A stretch of 9,052 nucleotides of DNA, taken from the NCBI GenBank assembly GCA_043820045.1, contig JBDREF010000259.1, forward strand, positions 1 through 9,052, in the 5' to 3' direction. The position numbers and the translations under genes are program-made. A model generated the notes under the pieces. It ran no database searches and had not been told where the DNA came from. It saw nothing but the letters and a program-made list of their open reading frames with translations. Below, piece after piece: positions 1-4,759 of this stretch. Within the stretch, counting starts at the first letter, position 1; each line of letters starts with the position of its first letter. This stretch comes from JBDREF01 sp043820045 (GTDB taxonomy: Bacteria; Planctomycetota; Phycisphaerae; Sedimentisphaerales; Anaerobacaceae).

Positions 1-797
1 TTGAACTGCGATACGGAGGTCTGGTCCCCGAAGCCCGTCTCTACGGCGAAAGTCACCTGGTTGCCTTCGAGCTTGAGGTCCTTGACGGGGATTTCTCCGC
101 CGAAGGATTCGTACCTGCCGGTCAGGTCCCCGAATACGGTGAGCACTCTCGTTCGCGTGCCTCTGTCGGAAGTTGTGGTCAGCTCCCACTTTCCGATTAG
201 CGGCGCCCCGAGGCGTACGCCCGCGGCGGGCATCTCGCCCCGCTGGCTCTTGAAAACGCCGGTCAGCTCGTTGCCCTTGACCGTACCGTCGAAGCTGGAT
301 TCGTAAGTGTTCTCATTGAATGTACTCTTGCGGTCGAAGGTGAGCTTTCCATTCTGGAACTTGACGTTGGAGACGGTCGTGCCGCCCCGCTCGCTTGTCC
401 ATGCACCTTCGAGCGTTCCGTCGGCCTTCTGGGAGATGGACAGTTTGCCGGTTATCTCCCTGTCGCCGATCTTGTACTGCATGTCCCAATGCCCTACGGC
501 CGGAGACATGGGTTTCTTGCGCGCGCCGGTGGCGGGATATTCCCCGCGGTCGCTCGACATCAGTCCACCCAGCTCGCCGCCCTTGAGGGTCCCCGTGAAG
601 TTCGTTGTGAACTCCCGGTCGCCGAACCTGGTCGTGCGTGTGAACGTGAGCTTGTTATCCTCGAACTTGACGTTTGACAGCTCAGCGGAGCCCCACTTGC
701 CCGCGAGCGTGCCGTCGGCGTTTTTCGAGATGGACAGTGTGGCGTAGCTCGGCCTTCCGCCAAGCTCCATCGCCATCTCCCATTCGCCTGCGATGTC
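1..797 (-). repeat. Three tandem protein-coding repeats of about 95 codons
   Basis: The units lie at 519-797, 213-500 and 1-200 (the last incomplete). Units 1 and 2 are clearly homologous along their whole length, sharing for example SNVKF, KLTF, G-T-x-K-G-x-E-L and RGE-x-P-A. Unit 3 has diverged and keeps mainly the G-K-W start and the L-x-G/VTF strand pattern. The identity shows at the protein level, not as long exact DNA repeats, so the duplication is old. Confidence 0.75.
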
Positions 798-887
798 CTG
801 CGCCGCGACGAGCGACGTCTGGGCCAACAGCAGAAAAATAATAACAGCAGTTCCGGCCCATACTTTGTGAATTTGCGAATGACTCAT
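1..887 (-). CDS. Secreted protein of tandem beta-rich repeats, 3' end cut by window edge
   Basis: I do not recognise a named family. The 295 visible residues begin with a signal peptide (hydrophobic core around residues 11-28, likely cleaved near VAA-QD at 29-30), so the product should be exported. The rest is three related units at about residues 31-123, 130-225 and 230 onward. Each runs G-x-W, then L-x-I-S-x-x-A-D-G-T-L-x-G, then S-N-V-K-F...K-L-T-F, then F-x-G-T-x-K-G-x-E-L-x-G, and ends S-x-R-G-E-x-P-A. Alternating hydrophobic residues and many glycines suggest beta-sandwich or lipocalin-like sheets (inference). The ATG is set by an AGGAGG Shine-Dalgarno at 894-899 with ideal spacing. The gene lies 214 bp downstream of the PilZ-like gene on the same strand and may be cotranscribed. 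No catalytic motif is visible, and the C-terminus is missing because the frame is open to base 1. Confidence 0.85.
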   Translation of the reverse strand, partial: MSHSQIHKVWAGTAVIIFLLLAQTSLVAAQDIAGEWEMAMELGGRPSYATLSISKNADGTLAGKWGSAELSNVKFEDNKLTFTRTTRFGDREFTTNFTGTLKGGELGGLMSSDRGEYPATGARKKPMSPAVGHWDMQYKIGDREITGKLSISQKADGTLEGAWTSERGGTTVSNVKFQNGKLTFDRKSTFNENTYESSFDGTVKGNELTGVFKSQRGEMPAAGVRLGAPLIGKWELTTTSDRGTRTRVLTVFGDLTGRYESFGGEIPVKDLKLEGNQVTFAVETGFGDQTSVSQF

Positions 888-1101
888 GACAGACCTCCTA
901 AAAATGTAGTTTGTGCTGCAATACTGTTTGACTACACGCTACACCAGGCCGCCCGCCTTTTGTTTAGACTACCCCCGGCGGACGAAAAAGCCAAGTGTTT
1001 TTCTCGAAGAAAAAAATGCGCGCAAAAAGAGTGCAAATCCACGAGCGTGCGCCCGCGAAAAGCGGTCTGCCGGAAGAACCCCTGAGAGGACCGACCCGGA
1101 G
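888..1101. other. Intergenic gap between two minus-strand genes
   Basis: These 214 bases carry no credible gene; the open frames here are shadows. They include an AT hairpin (998-1014, seven paired bases around CGA), an 8 bp palindrome tgcgcgca (1017-1024) beside A-runs, and a short ccgc/gcgg stem near 1053-1065. None is followed by a proper T-run on either strand, so I do not call a terminator. A weak minus-strand promoter-like pair, TTGGCT then 17 bases then TAGTCT, reads leftward around 967-995. It could serve the repeat protein, but the match is too poor to call as a promoter. Confidence 0.5.
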
Positions 1102-2508
1102 TTACTCTTTCGTAGAGACGTAGTCGTAAAGGCTTTCCACCACGAAGGGCTCAGCCTCTTCGAAAAATGCTCCCCTGCCGGGACCCTGGCTCCACGATTC
1201 GTAGCTGTGAAGGGGGGTAATCGAAGCTCTGACGGCAAATTTCTGTTCGACTTCCCGGATCGGCATTATGTTCATATTGAGTCTTTCACCCACCGCCCTG
1301 CTGCAGTTTTTACTGTAAATGCCTCGGAAACTCAGGCTCTCGCCCTGACAGGTGCAAGTCTTGCCGTCGGAGGCGACGCACTCGATTTTAACTTTGCCGT
1401 CGTCGCTTCTCAGTCGGCGGAACACCCGGGCGTTGCAGATTCCATCACATGCGGGATCCTCAATCGGAGCGAGCACCCTGGAGCAAATCTCGTTATACAA
1501 AGTGAGGTTCGAATTGATTAAGCCTTCCCCCTCGCGGTCCCTGGATTCTTCCAGAATGTTGCGCAAAGACTGCAGGTCAAGCCAGAACAACCTGTGCTCC
1601 AGCCTGCTCACTACGTTCAGGAATTCGATGCCGAAACGCTGCGGAAAACGGAATGCACGTTTCATGCTCTCATTGAAGATAATCAGGCATACATCGCGTT
1701 TTGTGATCCAATCCAGTTGCAGAAGCATTTCCGCGACACTGCTTGCGGTTTCATGTCTGTTTGCATCGTCGGACATTATCTTTCCGACTATATCCTGTAA
1801 GTGGCCCATGTGCGTTTCGCCCGCCTGGCTGAGGGCGTTTTTCAACGGCCCCGTCATCTGCGCCTGGAATTTGCGGTGGAAGCTTGCCGGCAGGGACGGA
1901 ACGAATATATCCGACAAGAGGCACAGGAAACGTTCGTAAGTTTTTCGATATTGCTCGGCGTCAAACGACGAGAATCGCAACATGACCTTTTCGAGTAGTT
2001 GGTAGTTTCCGCTCTCGGCTACCGCTTTCAGGATTTCTCCGAGATAAATGCGCATCCTGTCGACAATCGTAGCCGCCCGCGAGTCCCTCATTCTGTCCGT
2101 TTCGTCGAGCAGGTCGTTGAGGGTTTGTTCCTGCAAGTTGGGATCGAGAATCCCGGTGACAATGCCGAGGCTTGGGTCGGGCCATGTCAGAAAAATTCCC
2201 CGCAGTTGCGTCATGGCGTCCTCGGCGACGAGTCGTCCTCGTCGCTGATTGAACACCCAGAGAACAGCCGCCGCAGGCAGAAAGTAACTGGCCGGATGTT
2301 TAATGCTTCGCCAGAACCGCTTGAGCTGGTTGGTCACCATTACGAATGCCCAGCAAGCCAGTACTATGCGGACGCCTGCCGTCAGCCTCGATCCGAATGT
2401 ATCCTGGAAGTAGAAGTTTACCATCAGCACAAAGGCGGCAAAATGGACAAATATTCCCATGGTAAGATGGCGTACATATTCCCGCATTCTTGTTAGCTCT
2501 ATGGTCAT
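1102..2508 (-). CDS. Membrane protein with helical domain and C-terminal PilZ-like domain
   Basis: This 468-residue protein has no family I can name over its full length. Hydrophobic segments at about residues 17-34, 42-60 and 73-87 anchor the N-terminus in the membrane. Residues 95-345 look largely helical and charged. The last 110 residues resemble a PilZ c-di-GMP-binding domain. R361-V-F-R-R365 fits RxxxR, and S391-L-S-F-R-G396 sits where (D/N)xSxxG is expected, followed by a V-G-E-R-L strand and a closing G-x-G-x-x-F-E-E turn. The serine in place of D/N makes ligand binding uncertain. Seven cysteines cluster at 342-402, including C354-x3-C358 and C385-x-C387. I chose the ATG at 2508 because GGAG at 2517-2520 lies 8 bases upstream. 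A TTG at 2553 and an ATG at 2541 are in frame but lack a site. It could act as a c-di-GMP receptor at the membrane (inference). Confidence 0.7.
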   Translation of the reverse strand: MTIELTRMREYVRHLTMGIFVHFAAFVLMVNFYFQDTFGSRLTAGVRIVLACWAFVMVTNQLKRFWRSIKHPASYFLPAAAVLWVFNQRRGRLVAEDAMTQLRGIFLTWPDPSLGIVTGILDPNLQEQTLNDLLDETDRMRDSRAATIVDRMRIYLGEILKAVAESGNYQLLEKVMLRFSSFDAEQYRKTYERFLCLLSDIFVPSLPASFHRKFQAQMTGPLKNALSQAGETHMGHLQDIVGKIMSDDANRHETASSVAEMLLQLDWITKRDVCLIIFNESMKRAFRFPQRFGIEFLNVVSRLEHRLFWLDLQSLRNILEESRDREGEGLINSNLTLYNEICSRVLAPIEDPACDGICNARVFRRLRSDDGKVKIECVASDGKTCTCQGESLSFRGIYSKNCSRAVGERLNMNIMPIREVEQKFAVRASITPLHSYESWSQGPGRGAFFEEAEPFVVESLYDYVSTKE

Positions 2509-2987
2509 TGCGTTGTCTCCGAAATACCTTGTAGATTCCATTCCATTACACAAGCCCCGGCGAAAATACAGAGCCCAGACCCTGCACTTCTCTGCCTAAG
2601 ACATCCCTTTACCGTTACATCGACAAACAAGGCAAAATCAGCCCAGAAAATTCATCCGAAAACCCGAAAAAATGCCGATAATAGTTGGGCAAATCCCCGT
2701 AAAAAACCATGAATTCCCGTTTTGAACTCGACCGAAGCAGTTATGGAAAACCGCCCTGCCGCGTTCGTTGCTTGTGAACCAGTCATACGGCGCCGCCATC
2801 GAGGTTCCTGCGGCAACATCTGTCATACGCTCAAGGCCCCATAATATCCAGCCTAATGGCTGGCAGGTCGCATCATGCCTTCAAAACGAAAGAGTTGCCC
2901 TTCAGAGCCGTTCCCCGGCCGGCGTTTCGGGAGAGTCAATATCACAGGCGGCGGGTTATTCCTCCAGTGTGCCAGCCCCAAAAAGTG

Positions 2988-3016
2988 TTGACATGCCGCC
3001 GCCGCTGGCCTTTAAT
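2988..3016 (+). promoter_or_regulatory. Sigma-70-type promoter for the synthase-MgtC operon
   Basis: A perfect -35 TTGACA (2988-2993), a 17-base spacer and a -10 TTTAAT (3011-3016, five of six matching TATAAT) sit just upstream of the 3-dehydroquinate synthase II gene. Transcription would start near 3023, leaving a leader of about 75 bases before the ATG at 3098. Its place inside the long upstream frame argues that translation starts at 3098 rather than 2768. Confidence 0.7.
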
Positions 3017-3084
3017 CGTCTCAGGGACGCCAAATATCGGAGAGTGCCTGCCTGCGTTCCGACGAGAATGAAACGATTTGAGCA

Positions 3085-3089
3085 AAGGA
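3085..3089 (+). promoter_or_regulatory. Ribosome binding site that decides the synthase start
   Basis: AAGGA lies 8 bases before the ATG at 3098. The next in-frame ATG upstream, at 3068, has no comparable site, and the family homology begins at the residues encoded from 3098. Confidence 0.65.
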
Positions 3090-3097
3090 CACGCGAG

Positions 3098-4093
3098 ATG
3101 AAAAGATTGTGGGTAAACGTTGTTCCGTACAGCAAGGAAATCGCCATCGCTGCGCTCGAGAGCGGGGCCGAGGCGGTCGTCCTGCCGGATGGTGACAGTG
3201 ACAAGGTACGGCAGTTCGGCAAGATCAGGACGGTCGAGAAGGACGGCGATATCAAGCCGGGCGCGGACGTCGAGTTCATAGATATAGCCGGCAAGGCAGA
3301 TGAAGACAGGGCTGCTGCTGTGCCGGCAGAGAGAATTGTTGTTCTCAGAATGCTCGACTGGACGATTATACCGATAGAGAACCTGCTGGCTCGACGGGGG
3401 AAGAATATTCTGGTCCAGGTCGAAAACAGTGAACAAGCCAGGCTTATGGTCGAGATACTCGAAAAAGGGGTGGACGGCGTCGTGCTGAAGACCGACGATG
3501 TGAACGAGATAAAAAGATGCGCCGAGGTGATTCGCGGCATAAGCGAGAAAGTCGATCTCGTGACGGCTACAATTACCGCCGCAAGACAATTGGGCATGGG
3601 CGACCGCGCGTGCCTTGATACGTGTACCCAAATGGTCCCGGGCGAGGGAATGCTTGTCGGCAATACTGCGTCCGGTTTTTTCCTGATACATTCGGAATCA
3701 ATTGACAATCCTTACGTGGCGTCCCGGCCGTTCCGTGTCAACGCCGGAGCCGTGCACGCATACACTCTGGCGCCTGGCGGCAAGACAAAATACCTGGCCG
3801 ACCTGAAAGCCGGCGATGAAGTGCTGGTGGTCGATTTTCACGGCGGCGGTCAAATCGCCTACCTCGGCAGGAACAAGATCGAAAGGAGACCGATGATGCT
3901 CATCGAAGCCGAGGCCGAAGGCCGGCCGATAAGTCTTGTTCTGCAGAACGCCGAGACGATTCGATTGGTGAGTCCGGAAGGCGAGGCGATTTCAGTTACG
4001 ACTCTAAAGCCGGGCGATAAGGTTTTGGGCCATATCGAAAAGGCCGGCAGACATTTCGGCATGCAAGTTGATGAAACACTGATAGAGAGGTAG
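3098..4093 (+). CDS. aroB': 3-dehydroquinate synthase II (archaeal-type, NAD-dependent)
   Basis: This 331-residue cytoplasmic enzyme belongs to the DHQ synthase II family, typified by MJ1249 of Methanocaldococcus. That enzyme oxidatively deaminates and cyclises 2-amino-3,7-dideoxy-D-threo-hept-6-ulosonate to 3-dehydroquinate, entering the shikimate pathway without DAHP. The N-terminus starts in family style (K-R-L-W-V-N). The signature stretch D169-R-A-C-L-D-T-C, P181-G-E-G-M-L-V-G, F195-L-I-H-S-E and Y206-V-A-S-R-P-F-R-V-N-A-G-A-V-H-A-Y is intact, and the length is normal for the family. Bacterial relatives such as GriH of the grixazone cluster make 3-amino-4-hydroxybenzoate instead, so the product here is not certain. 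The partner aldolase (AroA' or GriI) is not in the window. The gene is first in a two-gene operon, with its own promoter at 2988 and a ribosome site at 3085. Confidence 0.9.
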   Translation: MKRLWVNVVPYSKEIAIAALESGAEAVVLPDGDSDKVRQFGKIRTVEKDGDIKPGADVEFIDIAGKADEDRAAAVPAERIVVLRMLDWTIIPIENLLARRGKNILVQVENSEQARLMVEILEKGVDGVVLKTDDVNEIKRCAEVIRGISEKVDLVTATITAARQLGMGDRACLDTCTQMVPGEGMLVGNTASGFFLIHSESIDNPYVASRPFRVNAGAVHAYTLAPGGKTKYLADLKAGDEVLVVDFHGGGQIAYLGRNKIERRPMMLIEAEAEGRPISLVLQNAETIRLVSPEGEAISVTTLKPGDKVLGHIEKAGRHFGMQVDETLIER

Positions 4094-4097
4094 AACT

Positions 4098-4556
4098 ATG
4101 GTTTGGCCCCACGATTTTGCAGGCATAATCCTGGCATCTTTCCTTGGAGCGGCAATCGGGCTGGAGAGAGAGCTTAGCGGCAAGGCCGCCGGGGTGCGGA
4201 CTAATCTGCTGATATGCCTTGGCGCAGCAGTCTTTACTATAATTTCCAGAGAGATGCCGGTCGGAGCCGAGGCTTCGATTACGCGAATAGCCGCTCAAAT
4301 CGTCACCGGCGTGGGTTTCCTTGGCGCCGGCGCCATCATCCAGGACAGACGCGGCGTGCACGGGCTGACCACGGCGGCAACGATATGGCTCGTCGCGAGT
4401 ATCGGAATGGCCTGCGGGGCGCGTTTCTACGGACTGGCAATTATCGCGTCACTGATCGCAATTACCGCCCTGATCGGCCTGGGAAAGCTGGTCAAGCCGC
4501 TCGAACGCTATGCGGCAAAGAAGACCCCCCCGCCTGTCGATGACGAGTTCGATTAG
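4098..4556 (+). CDS. MgtC/SapB family inner-membrane protein
   Basis: This 152-residue protein is hydrophobic throughout, with about four to five membrane helices (roughly 7-22, 36-50, 66-82, 91-107 and 111-130). It shows the MgtC/SapB hallmarks: G21-L-E-R-E, A31-G-V-R-T-N-L-L, R63-I-A-A-Q-I-V-T-G-V-G-F-L-G-A-G-A-I-I and G89-L-T-T-A-A-T-I-W-L. MgtC of Salmonella supports growth in low magnesium and inside macrophages and modulates the F-type ATPase; the function of the wider family is unsettled. This is the short form, ending in a proline-rich acidic tail without the extra C-terminal domain of Salmonella MgtC. The ATG lies 4 bases after the synthase stop, and its site GAGAGG (4085-4090) is inside the synthase gene, so translation is probably coupled. 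No magnesium-sensing leader is visible. Confidence 0.88.
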   Translation: MVWPHDFAGIILASFLGAAIGLERELSGKAAGVRTNLLICLGAAVFTIISREMPVGAEASITRIAAQIVTGVGFLGAGAIIQDRRGVHGLTTAATIWLVASIGMACGARFYGLAIIASLIAITALIGLGKLVKPLERYAAKKTPPPVDDEFD

Positions 4557-4673
4557 CCGGACAGATATCCGTGAGGTGAGTATTGATACGGAGGGGGCGA
4601 CTGCACTGCGTTTGGCGAAGAGCCGCTGTGGCTCGATTTCTCCCGGTACAGAGGTGTTTGCGGGCGATTGGTT

Positions 4674-4702
4674 TTGACCTTGCGAGGTAATTTTAGTAGA
4701 AT
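4674..4702 (+). promoter_or_regulatory. Sigma-70-type promoter for the DUF362-SMP-30 gene
   Basis: TTGACC (4674-4679) and TAGAAT (4697-4702) are spaced by exactly 17 bases, each matching five of six consensus positions. Transcription would start near 4709, so the downstream gene, and perhaps the next, forms a unit separate from the synthase-MgtC operon. Confidence 0.62.
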
Positions 4703-4746
4703 CCCAGGTGGTACTGTTGAAGATAAATGGTATGCATGACTATTCT

Positions 4747-4752
4747 GGAGGT
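4747..4752 (+). promoter_or_regulatory. Ribosome binding site that decides the fusion-gene start
   Basis: GGAGGT lies 7 bases before the ATG at 4760. The in-frame ATGs at 4727 and 4736 lie upstream of or too close to it and have no site, so the protein starts at 4760. Confidence 0.75.
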
Positions 4753-4759
4753 AAGAAGT

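Larger units (their letters stand above)
2509..3097. other. Divergent intergenic region with leader of the aro operon
   Basis: This 589 bp gap separates the minus-strand PilZ-like gene from the plus-strand 3-dehydroquinate synthase II gene. About 2590-2735 is AT-rich and is the natural place for the promoter of the leftward gene, although no strong sigma-70 pair stands out on that strand. A perfect 6 bp hairpin (ccagcc-taat-ggctgg) lies at 2848-2863. The right part holds the rightward promoter at 2988-3016. A frame stays open from 2768 into the synthase gene, but its 110 extra codons look like no protein I know and lie partly upstream of the promoter, so I treat them as non-coding. A 62-codon leftward frame at 2638-2826 lacks a ribosome binding site and is also left out. 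Confidence 0.55.
4557..4759. other. Intergenic region with weak hairpin, promoter and leader
   Basis: No gene is visible here. A 5 bp stem (gagcc, loop gctgt, ggctc, 4620-4634) followed by gatttc could be a weak terminator for the MgtC gene, but the T-run is too short to call. The right half holds the promoter at 4674-4702 and a leader of about 50 bases for the DUF362-SMP-30 gene. Confidence 0.45.

Noticed and set aside
1..747. Plus-strand open frames of 101 and 146 codons at the left edge
   Set aside because: They are shadows of the minus-strand repeat protein, which has a signal peptide, an ideal ribosome site and internal protein repeats.
998..1014. AT-only hairpin tttttct-cga-agaaaaa considered as a terminator
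   Set aside because: The stem lacks GC pairs and is not followed by a separate T-run in the direction of either flanking gene.
2638..2826. 62-codon minus-strand frame with a hydrophobic C-terminal half in the divergent gap
   Set aside because: It has no ribosome binding site, no recognisable family and an AT-rich promoter-like context. I cannot support it as a gene.
2848..2863. Perfect 6 bp hairpin ccagcc-taat-ggctgg considered as part of a riboswitch
   Set aside because: It lies upstream of the predicted transcription start, and no known riboswitch consensus surrounds it.
2942..3708. Two long minus-strand open frames of about 250 codons opposite the synthase gene
   Set aside because: They lie antisense to a well-conserved enzyme gene. 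Their open length follows from its codon bias, and their sequences are low-quality shadows.
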